From positions 94,441-158,440 of the forward strand of contig NZ_BCYO01000009.1 in assembly GCF_001598235.1 (NCBI RefSeq): a stretch of DNA of 64,000 nucleotides, in the 5' to 3' direction. The stretch is from Polaromonas jejuensis NBRC 106434. GTDB lineage: Bacteria; Pseudomonadota; Gammaproteobacteria; Burkholderiales; Burkholderiaceae_C. The notes below the pieces were generated by a model. That model saw only the letters and a program-made list of their open reading frames with translations. It was not told the origin of the DNA and ran no database searches. The position numbers and the translations under genes were made by a program. This document shows, piece by piece, positions 1-10,499 of this stretch (within the stretch, counting starts at the first letter, position 1; each line of letters opens with the position of its first letter).

Positions 1-1088
1 TGGCGGTAGGCGCCCGAGGCCAGCACGTCGTCCACGCTGCCGTGCTTGGCCTTTTGCAGCAGGCCGGTGTCCAGCATGCCCTGGGCCAGCACGCGCGTGG
101 CCGCGTCGTGCGGGTCGTTGAAGCGCTTGCCGGGTTTGGTGGCCTTGATGGCGGCATCCTGGGCGGCCTGCACGATGTCATACAGCGTGCGCTGTGCGGG
201 CGTGAACTTGCCGTCGGCCGGGAAGGTGCGCGTGATGTCGCTGGCGTAGCCGTTCAGCTCGCAGCCGGCGTCAATCAGGCACAGCTGGCCAGGCTTGAGT
301 TCGGCGTCGCCGGCGCGGTAGTGCAGGACGCAGGCGTTGGCGCCGGCCGCCACGATGCCGGTGTAGGCCGGAAATTCCGAGCCCTGGCGGCGGAACTCGT
401 GCAGCAATTCGGCGTCCAGGTGGTACTCGCGCAGGCCGCCCTTTACCCCGGCGCGCAGCATGGCGGCCGAGGCCTGCATGGCGCGCACATGGCCCGCCGC
501 GGCAATCTTGCCGGCGCGCCGCAAGATGGAAATTTCGTGGCTGTCCTTGAACAGGCGCATCTCGTCAAGCAGCCCGCACAGGTCGTGCAGGCTGCGCGGG
601 CATTCGGCGCCCAGGCGCACCCGCGCCCGCACCTTGCCCAGCCAGCCCTCGACCTGGGTTTCCAGCCCAGGGTGCGTGCCAAACGGAAACCACACGGCCT
701 TCTGGTTGGCCAGCAGATCCGGCATGGTGTCGTCCAGGGTGTCCACGCTGAAGGCCGCGTCCACGCCCAGGCTGGCGGGTGCGGCCTTGGGCCCCAGGCG
801 TATGCCGTCCCAGATCTCGCGCTCGAGGTCTTTGGGCCGGCACAGCAGGGTGCTTTTTCCGCTGGCGTCAATGACCAGCCACGCGCCCGGCTCGCTGAAG
901 CCGGTCAGGTAATAAAAGTAGCTGTCGTGGCGGTAGGGAAAATCGCTGTCGCGGTTGCGTGGCACTTCGGGGGCCGTGGGCAGCAGGGCGACGCCACCAC
1001 CCGCGGCCTTGAGGGCGCGGGCCACGGCGGCCCGGCGTTTTTGGTAGACCGCTGGAAAAGAGGCGGGCAAAGAGGGTGTGGGGCGCAT
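1..1088 (-). CDS. pepP: Xaa-Pro aminopeptidase (aminopeptidase P), C-terminus cut by window edge
   Basis: Cytoplasmic metallopeptidase of the M24B family that removes the N-terminal residue from Xaa-Pro peptides. The visible 362 codons start at ATG 1088 and run off the left edge, so the last part of the catalytic domain is missing. The N-terminal half has the creatinase-like domain with the DFPYRHDSYFYYLTGF segment typical of PepP. The pita-bread domain then shows the metal-site block CLIDAGCELNGYASDITRTFP-like, with the two metal-binding aspartates in DAG and SDIT. The start lies 7 bases after the murU stop, so the two genes are probably one transcript. The family call is firm. Confidence 0.93.
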   Translation of the reverse strand, partial: MRPTPSLPASFPAVYQKRRAAVARALKAAGGGVALLPTAPEVPRNRDSDFPYRHDSYFYYLTGFSEPGAWLVIDASGKSTLLCRPKDLEREIWDGIRLGPKAAPASLGVDAAFSVDTLDDTMPDLLANQKAVWFPFGTHPGLETQVEGWLGKVRARVRLGAECPRSLHDLCGLLDEMRLFKDSHEISILRRAGKIAAAGHVRAMQASAAMLRAGVKGGLREYHLDAELLHEFRRQGSEFPAYTGIVAAGANACVLHYRAGDAELKPGQLCLIDAGCELNGYASDITRTFPADGKFTPAQRTLYDIVQAAQDAAIKATKPGKRFNDPHDAATRVLAQGMLDTGLLQKAKHGSVDDVLASGAYR

Positions 1089-1095
1089 GGTGTTT

Positions 1096-1845
1096 TCAGG
1101 GGGTGGTGATGGTGGTGGCGTTCAATTCATCCAGCCGTGCCGGTGTGCCGACATCGGCCCAGGCGCCCGCATACAGCTCGGCGCTCACTTGCCGATTGTC
1201 CATGGCTGCGCGCAGCAGCGGCGCGAGTGGGACTTTCAGGCCCTCGGGGTTGCCAAAGGGCAGCGCGTCGAAAAAGGCGCGCCGATACAGGCCTATGGTG
1301 CTGTAGGTGAAGCGCGGTGCGCTGGCGCCTGCGGGCAGGTTCAGCGCCAGGCCGTCGGCTCCCAGCCCGAAGTCGCCGCGCGGGTTGTGGGCCGGGTTGG
1401 GCACCAGCCAGAGGTGGGCAAGCTTGCCGCCGGCCACAAAGCGGCTGACGGTCTCTTGCGAAAACTCGAAACCCGGCACAAACACATCGCCCGCCAGCAC
1501 CCAAAAAATGTCTCCCAACAGCGGCAGCGCGCGCGCTATGCCACCGGCGGTTTCCAGTGCGCCGCCAAAGTCGCGGCCTTCGTGCGAGTATGAAATTGAT
1601 AGCGGCTTATGCCCATCAATACTGGGTTGGAGGTCGAAATGCCTTGAGATTTGCTCGCCCAGCCAGGCCGTGTTGATGACCAGTTCCTTGAAGCCGGCGC
1701 GCGCCAGCGCCTGGGCATGCCAGTCAATCAGCGCCTTGCCGCGCACCGGCAGCAAGGGCTTGGGCATGTGGTCGGTCAGCGGGCGCATGCGTTCGCCGCG
1801 CCCGGCGGCCAGAATCATGGCCTTGATGGGCGGGGGTGCGCTCAT
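1096..1845 (-). CDS. murU: MurU-like nucleotidyltransferase (N-acetylmuramate-1-phosphate uridylyltransferase)
   Basis: 249 residues. The N-terminal signature MILAAGRGERMRPLT with the following KPLLPV is the nucleotide-binding loop of sugar-phosphate nucleotidyltransferases. The short length and the ETAGGIARALPLLG segment fit MurU, which makes UDP-MurNAc in the peptidoglycan recycling route that bypasses MurA. The AmgK kinase gene that usually accompanies murU is not adjacent: the upstream neighbour is the divergent tkt. pepP follows directly. Residues about 68-87 look like a small in-frame insertion made from a dispersed repeat (see 1588-1642). A general mannose-1-phosphate guanylyltransferase-like role is the alternative. 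Confidence 0.82.
   Translation of the reverse strand: MSAPPPIKAMILAAGRGERMRPLTDHMPKPLLPVRGKALIDWHAQALARAGFKELVINTAWLGEQISRHFDLQPSIDGHKPLSISYSHEGRDFGGALETAGGIARALPLLGDIFWVLAGDVFVPGFEFSQETVSRFVAGGKLAHLWLVPNPAHNPRGDFGLGADGLALNLPAGASAPRFTYSTIGLYRRAFFDALPFGNPEGLKVPLAPLLRAAMDNRQVSAELYAGAWADVGTPARLDELNATTITTP
1588..1642 (-). repeat. Possible dispersed repeat inside murU coding sequence
   Basis: Read on the minus strand this stretch has a 'CCTCCAACCC...GGGCATAAGCCGCTATCAATTTCATA' type organisation, which resembles the 'ggcttccagccc...gcagctattaaa' repeats at 32186-32243, 48898-48955 and 56995-57054. It adds a few in-frame residues between the ISRHF and YSHEG blocks of MurU. The similarity is judged by eye and is weak in the middle. 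Confidence 0.3.
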
Positions 1846-2044
1846 GCGCAGGCCTTCATGGAGCGGGCGGTGTGGGGCTTTCTTTGCATGATCCGGACTT
1901 TAGAGCATTTGCAACGGCCAGGGCTTGGCCGCCTGCGCAGCGCGCACCAGGTCCGTTCCCGGACCGCGCCAGCCGGGGCCCCAAGCCGCGCCCGGTAAAA
2001 TAACGGTTTACCCTGATTTCCGAACCCCCCGGAGTTTTTTCCTG
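1846..2044. promoter_or_regulatory. Divergent promoter region between murU and tkt
   Basis: About 200 bases with no convincing gene. It must hold the promoters for murU-pepP (minus) and tkt-gap (plus). A GGAG at about 2031-2034 lies upstream of the tkt ATG at 2045. No clear operator or riboswitch was recognised. Confidence 0.5.
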
Positions 2045-4102
2045 ATGGCCAATACCCAAATGATGGCGAACGCGATTCGCGCGCTCGCAATGGACGCTGT
2101 ACAACAAGCCAATTCGGGACATCCCGGCGCCCCCATGGGCATGGCCGACATGGCCGTCGCCCTCTGGGGCCAGCACCTCAAGCACAACCCGCAGAACCCG
2201 CACTGGTTTGATCGCGACCGCTTCGTGCTGAGCAACGGCCACGGCTCCATGCTGATTTATTCCGTGCTGCACCTCACTGGCTACAAGCTGCCCGTCAGCG
2301 AGCTGAAAAACTTCCGCCAGCTCGGCTCCAAAACGCCTGGCCACCCGGAAGTGGACGTCACCCCCGGCGTGGAAACCACCACCGGCCCGCTGGGCCAGGG
2401 CCTGACCAATGCGGTCGGCATGGCGCTGGCTGAAAAGCTGCTGGCCAAGGAGTTCAACCGCAAGGATGGCGAAGTCAGCCACAGCATCGTCGATCACCAT
2501 ACCTATGTGTTCCTGGGTGACGGCTGCATGATGGAAGGCATCAGCCACGAAGCCGCCGCGCTGGCCGGCGCCTGGAAGCTGAACAAGCTGATCGCGCTCT
2601 ACGACGACAACGGCATTTCCATTGACGGCCAGGTCGCCCCCTGGTTCATCGACAACACGCCGCTGCGCTTTGCCGCCTACGGCTGGAACGTGATCGGCCC
2701 TATCGACGGCCACGACACCGCCCTGGTGTCCAGCGCCATCGCCGACGCCAAGAAGTCCGCCGACAAGCCGACACTGATCGTCTGCAAGACGCATATCGGC
2801 CAAGGCTCGCCGAACCGCGCCAACACCGCCAAGGCCCATGGCGAACCGTTGGGTGCCGAAGAAATCCAGCTGACGCGCGAAGCGCTCAACTGGTCGCACA
2901 CGCCGTTCAAATTCCCGCAGGAAGTCTACGACGCCTGGGATGCCAAGGCCAAGGGCTTGGCCGCCGAAGCGGCCTGGGACGAGAAGTTTGCCGCCTATCA
3001 GGCCGCCCACCCCGAACTGGCTGCGGAGTTTGTGCGTCGCATGAAGGGCGACCTGCCCAAGAGCTTTGCGCAACACGCCGTGGACTGCGTCATTGGCGCG
3101 CACACCAAGGCCGAAACCGTCGCCTCGCGCAAGGCCTCGCAACTGGCGCTGGTGGCCTTTACCGCCGGCCTGCCCGAGATGCTGGGCGGTTCGGCCGACC
3201 TGACCGGCTCCAACCTGACCAATACCCCGTCCACGCCCAGCCTGCGCTTTGACCTGGCCGGCGACGTGGTGCAGACCGAGGCTGCCGATGGCAGCCTCAT
3301 CGGCGGCCGCCACATCAACTACGGCGTGCGCGAATTCGGCATGGCGGCCATCATGAACGGCGTTGCGCTGCATGGCGGTTTCATCCCTTACGGCGGCACC
3401 TTCCTGACCTTCAGCGACTACTCGCGCAACGCCATCCGCATGGCCGCGTTGATGAAGCTGCGCGTGGTCCATGTGTTCACGCACGACTCCATCGGCCTCG
3501 GCGAAGACGGCCCGACCCACCAGTCCATCGAGCATGCCGCCAGCCTGCGCCTGATCCCCAACCTCGATGTCTGGCGTCCGGGCGACACGGCCGAAACCGC
3601 CGTGGCCTGGGCCGTGGCGCTGCAAAACAAGCACAAGCCGACCGCCTTGTTGCTGAGCCGCCAGAACCTGCCCTACGCGCCCAAGAACGACCTCGGCGAA
3701 ATCAGCAAGGGCGCTTACGTGCTGTCCGAGCCGGCCGATGTGGGTCTGAAGAAAAAGGCCCAGGCCGTCATCATCGCCACCGGCTCCGAAGTGCAGCTGG
3801 CGCTGAAGGCGCAAGAGCTGCTGGCCAGCCAGTACAAGATCGCCGTGCGCGTGGTGTCCATGCCCAGCACGACGACCTTCGACAAGCAAAAGACCGCCTA
3901 CAAATCGGAAGTTTTGCCGGCAGGCCTGCCGCGCATTGCGGTGGAAATGGGCGCGACCGACAGCTGGTGGAAATACGGCTGCGCGGCTGTGGTCGGTATC
4001 GACACCTACGGCGAATCGGCCCCTGCAGCCGTGCTGTTCAAGCATTTCGGCTTCACGCCGGAAAACGTGGCCGACACCGTGCGCAAGGTGCTGATGAAGT
4101 AA
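2045..4102 (+). CDS. tkt: Transketolase
   Basis: 685 residues, the usual transketolase length. The ATG at 2045 was chosen because [32 protein letters not shown] is the canonical N-terminus and a GGAG precedes it; in-frame codons upstream do not look like transketolase. The thiamine diphosphate motif [18 protein letters not shown] continues into LYDDN. The central pyrimidine-binding domain contains [10 protein letters not shown] and [14 protein letters not shown]. It interconverts pentose, triose and hexose phosphates in the non-oxidative pentose phosphate pathway. The next gene is gap, 59 bases on, the order seen in many Burkholderiales, and co-transcription is likely. Confidence 0.97.
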   Translation: MANTQMMANAIRALAMDAVQQANSGHPGAPMGMADMAVALWGQHLKHNPQNPHWFDRDRFVLSNGHGSMLIYSVLHLTGYKLPVSELKNFRQLGSKTPGHPEVDVTPGVETTTGPLGQGLTNAVGMALAEKLLAKEFNRKDGEVSHSIVDHHTYVFLGDGCMMEGISHEAAALAGAWKLNKLIALYDDNGISIDGQVAPWFIDNTPLRFAAYGWNVIGPIDGHDTALVSSAIADAKKSADKPTLIVCKTHIGQGSPNRANTAKAHGEPLGAEEIQLTREALNWSHTPFKFPQEVYDAWDAKAKGLAAEAAWDEKFAAYQAAHPELAAEFVRRMKGDLPKSFAQHAVDCVIGAHTKAETVASRKASQLALVAFTAGLPEMLGGSADLTGSNLTNTPSTPSLRFDLAGDVVQTEAADGSLIGGRHINYGVREFGMAAIMNGVALHGGFIPYGGTFLTFSDYSRNAIRMAALMKLRVVHVFTHDSIGLGEDGPTHQSIEHAASLRLIPNLDVWRPGDTAETAVAWAVALQNKHKPTALLLSRQNLPYAPKNDLGEISKGAYVLSEPADVGLKKKAQAVIIATGSEVQLALKAQELLASQYKIAVRVVSMPSTTTFDKQKTAYKSEVLPAGLPRIAVEMGATDSWWKYGCAAVVGIDTYGESAPAAVLFKHFGFTPENVADTVRKVLMK

Positions 4103-4128
4103 AGCCGTATTCGGTGAAACGGGTTTGA

Positions 4129-5160
<1,032 letters not shown>

Positions 5161-5177
5161 GCGCTGCTTGTTTCAAT

Positions 5178-5207
5178 AAAAACGCGCCTCTGGGCGCGTT
5201 TTTTTAT
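5178..5207 (+). terminator. Rho-independent terminator of tkt-gap
   Basis: A stem AACGCGCC / GGCGCGTT with a short loop is followed by a T run ending near 5206, starting about 20 bases after the gap stop. The same hairpin, with sequence changes, follows the gap fragment at 24151-24184, and the left arm alone is recognisable at about 10755-10772. Confidence 0.9.
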
Positions 5208-5220
5208 TCAGCGGCTGCTT

Positions 5221-5733
5221 TCACGTTTCGGTGCCCGTTGTGTTCCTCAGGTGGCTGCACCCAACTTCCAACTTGTTTGGCAGTAGGTGTTTGGGTATGG
5301 ATAAACCAGGGCGCTCGTCGTCCCACGCCATGGCGCTCATCTTCCAGCCCGCGGGCGTCTTGACGAATTGCGTGGAGATCATGCCCCGCGCCTCGAATGG
5401 AACGCCGTTGTTCGTGCCGGACTTCGCGTACGCGCTATAGCGATGGGCCACATTGCCGAAGACCTCTGTGGTTTCGGACAGCTCCAGCTCGCGGAACCGT
5501 GTCAATTCGCCGCTACTCACCATCGCCTGGCGGGGCTCGATGAACTGGCGGACGCCGGATATCTCAGGCGTTGCGGCCGTGTTCTTGATCAGCAGGCCAG
5601 GCTCGATAAAAAGCGCATGGATGTTTTCGTAGGCAGGGGTTTCACCCGCCTCGAATGAAACCGCACGAAAGAATTCGGCGGCCAGCGCATCAAGCTCGCG
5701 TTTGACCGCTGTACGGTCTTGCTCCTTGTCCAT
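5221..5733 (-). CDS. NTF2-like / SnoaL-like hypothetical protein
   Basis: 170 residues, cytoplasmic, no signal peptide. The order of elements (N-terminal helix ALAAEFFRAVSFEAGE, then ISGVRQFIEPRQ, then VFGNVAHRYSAYAKS and FVKTPAGWKMSAMAWDDERPG) is that of the cone-shaped NTF2/DUF4440 fold, where the last strand carries a W.i....D element. Substrate and reaction cannot be read from the sequence. It is convergent with gap across the terminator and lies in the block between gap and its first broken copy. Confidence 0.65.
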   Translation of the reverse strand: MDKEQDRTAVKRELDALAAEFFRAVSFEAGETPAYENIHALFIEPGLLIKNTAATPEISGVRQFIEPRQAMVSSGELTRFRELELSETTEVFGNVAHRYSAYAKSGTNNGVPFEARGMISTQFVKTPAGWKMSAMAWDDERPGLSIPKHLLPNKLEVGCSHLRNTTGTET

Positions 5734-5795
5734 GATGACTCCTTCTCGTGGTCGTGGTTTGCATGCTGCAATTCCTCATTGGCACCGACTTTCGC

Positions 5796-6698
5796 TCAAG
5801 CCGCGGCCATGGCGGGCGGCAGTGCCGTGAACAGGTAGTCGATCAGGGCACGCACCGTAACGGGCACCCGGCGGGTGGCCGGATAGAGCGCGTACAGCGC
5901 GATTTCCGGGGACTCCTGCCACTGCGGCAGCACCGGCACCAGGCGCCCCGCCGCGATGTGTTTCGCCGCCAGAAATTCGGGCTGCAATATCAGCCCGGCG
6001 CCTGCGACAGCGGCCTCGACCAGCAGGTCGCCGTTGTTGGAGCACAGCGGCCCGTCGACCGCAACGTGCGCCTTTTCCCGGCCCCTGCCGAGGTGCCACA
6101 CATGCCCGGTATTGGCATGGGCGTAGTTGAGGCAACGGTGCGTCTTGAGTGCCTTCGGCGAGTCAGGTATTCCGTGCGCCTGCAGGTAGCCCGGGGCGGC
6201 GTAAATGGCTCGGGGTACGGCGCACATCCGCCGCGCCGCCAACGAAGAATCCGGCAATTGCGCAATGCGCAGCGTGAGATCAAAGCCATGCTCGAAGGGG
6301 TCGAGCAGGCGGTCGTTCAGCTCCACGCGCAGCTCGACCTGGGGATGCTGCGCCAGAAATTCCGATAGCAGCGGCGCCAGCACCAGCTTGCCAAACGACA
6401 TCGGTGCGTTGACGCGCAACGGTCCGGCCACAGTACCCCGCAGGGCCGCCATGGCTTGGCGGGCTTCGGCGGCAATCGCCAACAGGTCCACGGCGTAGTC
6501 GTGCAGGGTCGCGCCGGCGCTGGTCAGGGCGATGGCGCGCGTCGAGCGCACGAACAGGGCGCCGCCGTAATCGGCCTCCAGCGAGGCAATGAGCTTGCTG
6601 ATTTGCGAGCGCGTCACGCCCTGCGCACGAGCGGCCGCGGCAAAGCTGCCCAACTGTTTCGACAGCACCAGCGCCTGAAGGGCATCGAGTCGGTCCAT
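5796..6698 (-). CDS. LysR-family transcriptional regulator
   Basis: 300 residues from ATG 6698, chosen because AGAGGAAACA stands immediately upstream; a further in-frame start at 6737 lacks a ribosome site. The N-terminal winged helix-turn-helix MDRLDALQALVLSKQLGSFAAAARAQGVTRSQISKLI is followed by a LysR substrate-binding domain. It is divergent from the isochorismatase-like operon at 6810-10499, its likely target. The inducer is unknown. Confidence 0.9.
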   Translation of the reverse strand: MDRLDALQALVLSKQLGSFAAAARAQGVTRSQISKLIASLEADYGGALFVRSTRAIALTSAGATLHDYAVDLLAIAAEARQAMAALRGTVAGPLRVNAPMSFGKLVLAPLLSEFLAQHPQVELRVELNDRLLDPFEHGFDLTLRIAQLPDSSLAARRMCAVPRAIYAAPGYLQAHGIPDSPKALKTHRCLNYAHANTGHVWHLGRGREKAHVAVDGPLCSNNGDLLVEAAVAGAGLILQPEFLAAKHIAAGRLVPVLPQWQESPEIALYALYPATRRVPVTVRALIDYLFTALPPAMAAA

Positions 6699-6809
6699 TG
6701 TTTCCTCTTTGGATGCAGTTTGGTTCCAAATTGCCAACTAGTCATCTTATAGGAAGCAATTTAGGATTCGAACTCATTTCGTTTTAAACCACCCCCTGAA
6801 GGAAGCATC
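6699..6809. promoter_or_regulatory. Divergent LysR/isochorismatase promoter region
   Basis: The 111 bases contain TTGGTTCCAAATTGCCAA at 6720-6737, a TTGG/CCAA inverted repeat compatible with a T-N11-A LysR box. AAGGAAGCATC precedes the ATG at 6810. Confidence 0.4.
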
Positions 6810-7460
6810 ATGACGCAAGGCAAACTCGAACTGCTGACCCCCCAGAACTGCGCGCTGGTCTTGATCGACCACCAGCCGCAAATGACCTTCGGCGTAGCCA
6901 ATATCGACCGGCAGCTGCTGAAGAACAACGTCATCGGCCTGGCCAAGGCGGCCCAGGCTTTCAAGGTACCGACGGTGCTGACTTCGGTGGAGACCGAGTC
7001 TTTCTCGGGCAACATCTGGCCTGAGCTGCTCGCCGTGCTGCCCAACAACAAGATTTTCGAGCGCACCAGCATGAACACCTGGGACGACGCCGCCGTGAAG
7101 GCCGAGCTCAAGAAGATAGGCCGCAAAAAGCTGGTGCTCGCCGCGTTGTGGACGGAAGTCTGCCTGAACTTCCCGGCGCTCGAGGCGATGGCGGATGGTT
7201 ACGAGGTCTATTTCGTCGAAGACGCCTCCGGCGGCACCTCGGTCGCGGCGCACAACATGTCGGTGCAGCGCATGATCCAGGCCGGCGCCGTGCCGCTCAC
7301 CTGGCAGCAGTTCCTGCTGGAAATGCAGCGTGACTGGGCACGCAAGGAAACCTACGCCGCCACCACCGGCATCGTCGTCGAGCATTCCGGCGCCTACGGC
7401 TCGGGCATCGACTACGCGATCACGCACGTGCACAAGATGCCGGCGCGCAAGCTGGGCTGA
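6810..7460 (+). CDS. Isochorismatase-like cysteine hydrolase (YcaC type)
   Basis: 216 residues. LVLIDHQPQM gives the catalytic Asp20 and the WTEVCLNFP block gives Cys118, the nucleophile position of the isochorismatase-like family; VEDASGG follows as expected. YcaC-type members are octameric hydrolases of unsettled substrate, probably amides or imides. It is the first gene of a four-gene operon with a monooxygenase-domain protein, an amidohydrolase and DoxX. A second member of the family is at 50293-50937. Confidence 0.85.
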   Translation: MTQGKLELLTPQNCALVLIDHQPQMTFGVANIDRQLLKNNVIGLAKAAQAFKVPTVLTSVETESFSGNIWPELLAVLPNNKIFERTSMNTWDDAAVKAELKKIGRKKLVLAALWTEVCLNFPALEAMADGYEVYFVEDASGGTSVAAHNMSVQRMIQAGAVPLTWQQFLLEMQRDWARKETYAATTGIVVEHSGAYGSGIDYAITHVHKMPARKLG

Positions 7461-7467
7461 GCAGGCC

Positions 7468-8085
7468 ATGAGCAGCGCCGTGAGCAGCGATCTTCCGGCC
7501 GCAAGCCCGGGGAGTGACGCATCCACCGAAAGTGTCAGCCTGGTGGTGCGCCACCGCGTGCGCGCCGGCGCACAGGCCGCCTATGAGGGCTGGCTTGCCG
7601 AGACCATGCGGGTGGCCGCGGGCTTTCCCGGCCACCAGGGGGTGCATGTGGTGCGCCCGGCCGCGGGCGGCGTTGAATACATCATCGTGGTCCGCTTTGC
7701 TACCTGTGACCAGCTGACGCGCTGGTACGAGTCGGCCGAACGCGCGCGTCTGATTGCGGCCGCGCAGCCTTATCTGGCGCGCGGCGAGCAGGTCAGCTTC
7801 GGCGCCGGCATCGACTACCTGTTCCCGCCTGAACACGGTGCCGCCGGCGAGCCGCCCATGAAGTCTCCCGCATGGAAGCAGTGGCTGATCACCACCTCGG
7901 TGATCTGGCCGCTGACCATGGTCGTGCCGTGGGCGTTCGGACCCGTCTTCAAGGCACTGCCCGCGCTGGGTGTGTATGGGGTGCAGCACGGCATTCTTGC
8001 CGCCGTCATCGTGGCGCTCGTTGTGTGGGTGATCATGCCGCGCTACACGCAGCTCGTGCACGACTGGCTATTTCGCAAAGAATAG
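7468..8085 (+). CDS. Antibiotic biosynthesis monooxygenase (ABM) domain protein with C-terminal membrane hairpin
   Basis: 205 residues from ATG 7468, 7 bases after the preceding stop. Residues about 20-120 form an ABM/ferredoxin-like fold (VSLVVRHRVRAG...YEGWL, FPGHQGVHVVRP, EYIIVVRFAT). From about residue 140 come two hydrophobic segments, WLITTSVIWPLTMVVPWAFG and GILAAVIVALVVWVIM, so the domain is probably held on the inner face of the membrane. ABM domains oxidise or protect quinone-like compounds in known members; the substrate here is unknown. The neighbours suggest one small-molecule degradation operon. Confidence 0.78.
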   Translation: MSSAVSSDLPAASPGSDASTESVSLVVRHRVRAGAQAAYEGWLAETMRVAAGFPGHQGVHVVRPAAGGVEYIIVVRFATCDQLTRWYESAERARLIAAAQPYLARGEQVSFGAGIDYLFPPEHGAAGEPPMKSPAWKQWLITTSVIWPLTMVVPWAFGPVFKALPALGVYGVQHGILAAVIVALVVWVIMPRYTQLVHDWLFRKE

Positions 8086-8157
8086 TCCCCACGAAAATTG
8101 GCCAGCACGAACGCACTCTGTTGCTGGCCCTCCTTTGACCAAATCCCGGAGAGTCCC

Positions 8158-10062
8158 ATGACCCCTGCCATCACCTCCGCCGACATCATTTTCATCAATG
8201 GCCGTTTCACCACGCTGGACCGGCAGAACCCGGTGGCCCAGGCCGTGGCTATTGCCGGCGGCAGGTTCCTCGCCGTCGGTGACCGCGAGGACGTCATGCG
8301 CCACGCCGACGGGAAGACGCAGGTGATAGACCTGGGCGGCGGCGCTGCCCTGCCGGGCCTGCACGACAGCCACACGCACCTGATCCGCGGCGGCCTGAAC
8401 TACACCATGGAGCTGCGCTGGGACGGCGTGCCTTCGCTGGCCGATGCGATGGCCATGCTCAAGGCGCAGGTGGTGCGCACGCCGGCGCCGCAGTGGGTGC
8501 GTGTGGTCGGCGGTTTCACCGAGCAGCAGTTCGCCGAAAAGCGATTGCCGACGCTTGAAGAAATCAACGCCGCCGCGCCCGACACCCCGGTCTTCATCCT
8601 GCACCTCTATGACCGCGCGCTGCTGAACGCCGCAGCGTTGCGCGCCGTCGGCTACAGCAAGGACACGCCCAATCCGCCCGGCGGCGAGATCGTGCGCGAC
8701 GCGCAGGGCAACCCGACGGGCCTTTTGCTTGCCAAGCCGAACGCGATGATTCTCTATGCCACGCTGGCCAAAGGCCCCAAGCTGGACCCCGACGCGCAGG
8801 AGGCTTCGACCCGGCTTTTTATGCGCGAACTCAACCGGCTGGGCATCACCTCGGTGATCGACGCCGGCGGCGGCTTCCAGAACTACCCCGACGACTACCG
8901 CGTGATCGAGAAGCTGCGCGACGCTGATGAACTCACGGTACGCATCGGCTACAACCTCTTTACGCAGCGGCCCAAGCAAGAGGTAGACGACTTCAAGCAG
9001 TGGACAGAGCTGCTGCCGCCGCTGGCCGGCAACGACATGTTCCGCCACAACGGCGCCGGTGAAATGCTGGTGTTCTCCGCCGCCGACTTCGAGGACTTCC
9101 GCGAACCGCGCCCCGACCTGCCCGGCAGCATGGAGGACGAGCTCGAGCGCGTCGTGCGCCTGCTGGTCGAAAAGCGCTGGCCCTTCCGGCTGCACGCAAC
9201 CTACGACGAATCGATAGGCCGCGCGCTGGACACCTTTGAGAAGGTCAACCGCGAGATTCCGTTCAACGGCCTGCACTGGTTCTTCGACCACGCTGAAACC
9301 ATCAGCATGCGCAACATCGAGCGCGTCAAGGCGCTGGGCGGTGGCATCGCCGTGCAGCACCGCATGGCCTACCAGGGCGAATATTTCATCGAGCGCTATG
9401 GCGCCAAGGCCGCTGAGCATTCGCCGCCAATCCGCCGCATGCTCGATGCCGGTGTGCCCATCGGTGGCGGCACCGATGCGACCCGCGTCGCAAGCTACAA
9501 CCCCTGGATCTGCCTGCACTGGATGGTGACCGGCCAGACCGTCGGCGGCACCACGATGTACCGGCCGGACAACCTGCTCGACCGCGACACCGCGCTGCGG
9601 CTGTGGACCAGCGGCAGCGCCTGGTTCGCCAATGCCGACGGGCAAAAAGGCCAGATCAAGGCCGGCCAGCTTGCCGACTTCATTGTGCCCTCGCGTGATT
9701 TCTTCGGCGTGCCCGAGTCCGACATCAAGGACCTGGTCTCCCATCTGACGGTGGTCGGCGGCCGCATCGTGCATGGCGACGGCAACTACGCCAGGCTTGC
9801 GCCGCCCATGCCCAAAGCCGCCAACGACTGGGCGCCGACCAACGCCTACGGTGGTTACTGGCGCGAGCCCGCACTGGGCGGCAACCAGCCGGGCCGCGCC
9901 GCCCCAACCACGCAACGCAAGGCCCTGCTGCCGTTTGCCGACTGCTGCGCCAGGCCCTGCGCCGTGCACGGCCACGCGCACACCAAAAGCTGGCTCGGCA
10001 ATGCGCCGGTGTCGGATGAGAAGAGCTTTTGGGGCACGCTGGGCTGCGCGTGCTGGCTATAA
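8158..10062 (+). CDS. YtcJ-like amidohydrolase
   Basis: 634 residues. The ATG at 8158 follows CCGGAGAG. The N-terminal beta-sandwich strand (ADIIFINGRFTTLD) leads into LHDSHTHL at residues 69-75, the first metal-binding histidines of the amidohydrolase TIM barrel. FDHAETIS, GGGTDATRV and the C-terminal strand KAGQLADFIV are all present. The C-terminus ends with FWGTLGCACW, a cysteine-bearing tail typical of this long subfamily. It probably hydrolyses an exocyclic C-N bond; the substrate is unknown. The gene precedes doxX by 23 bases. Confidence 0.85.
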   Translation: MTPAITSADIIFINGRFTTLDRQNPVAQAVAIAGGRFLAVGDREDVMRHADGKTQVIDLGGGAALPGLHDSHTHLIRGGLNYTMELRWDGVPSLADAMAMLKAQVVRTPAPQWVRVVGGFTEQQFAEKRLPTLEEINAAAPDTPVFILHLYDRALLNAAALRAVGYSKDTPNPPGGEIVRDAQGNPTGLLLAKPNAMILYATLAKGPKLDPDAQEASTRLFMRELNRLGITSVIDAGGGFQNYPDDYRVIEKLRDADELTVRIGYNLFTQRPKQEVDDFKQWTELLPPLAGNDMFRHNGAGEMLVFSAADFEDFREPRPDLPGSMEDELERVVRLLVEKRWPFRLHATYDESIGRALDTFEKVNREIPFNGLHWFFDHAETISMRNIERVKALGGGIAVQHRMAYQGEYFIERYGAKAAEHSPPIRRMLDAGVPIGGGTDATRVASYNPWICLHWMVTGQTVGGTTMYRPDNLLDRDTALRLWTSGSAWFANADGQKGQIKAGQLADFIVPSRDFFGVPESDIKDLVSHLTVVGGRIVHGDGNYARLAPPMPKAANDWAPTNAYGGYWREPALGGNQPGRAAPTTQRKALLPFADCCARPCAVHGHAHTKSWLGNAPVSDEKSFWGTLGCACWL

Positions 10063-10085
10063 AGAATGATCGCAGGGAGAACGCG

Positions 10086-10499
10086 ATGGACACACAGAAC
10101 AAGCAATTTTCAACCTCGGCGCTGTGGCTCGCCAAGGTCTTGCTGGCGATCGCCTTCGTCTACAGCGGCGTGTCCAAGCTGTTGAATTTCGACTCGGCGA
10201 TCGACGAGGCCAACCATTTCGGCCTGAGCCCGGCGGCGTTCTTTGCCGCCGCGGTGCTCGCCACGCAGCTGGTCGGCGCGGCGCTGATGCTGCTGGGCCG
10301 CGGGCTGTGGTCGGCGCTGGGGGCCCTGGCGCTGGCCGGCTTCACCGTGATCGCCACGGTCATCGGCCACCCGTTCTGGACCATGAGCGGCATGGAGCAG
10401 TTCCACAACCGCAACGCCTTTCTTGAACACCTGGGGCTGGTCGGTGGCTTCGTGCTCGTGGCCGCACTGTCGTGGGACCGTCGCGCCGTACTAAGGTGA
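10086..10499 (+). CDS. DoxX-family membrane protein
   Basis: 137 residues with four predicted membrane segments, beginning [22 protein letters not shown], the DoxX signature. AGGGAGAACGCG precedes the ATG. DoxX-like proteins are small inner-membrane proteins, often associated with oxidoreductases. The stop codon TGA lies exactly where similarity to gap begins (GAAGCC, from 10498), so the last codons may have been created by a recombination junction. The visible C-terminus still looks complete. Confidence 0.82.
   Translation: MDTQNKQFSTSALWLAKVLLAIAFVYSGVSKLLNFDSAIDEANHFGLSPAAFFAAAVLATQLVGAALMLLGRGLWSALGALALAGFTVIATVIGHPFWTMSGMEQFHNRNAFLEHLGLVGGFVLVAALSWDRRAVLR

Noticed and set aside
1856..4045. 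729-codon open frame antisense to tkt
   Set aside because: It lies opposite a certain transketolase gene, is low-complexity in His, Gly, Val and Gln as expected from GC-rich antisense, and matches no family.
8068..9981. 637-codon open frame antisense to the amidohydrolase
   Set aside because: Composition typical of antisense to a high-GC gene; the amidohydrolase has clear metal motifs.
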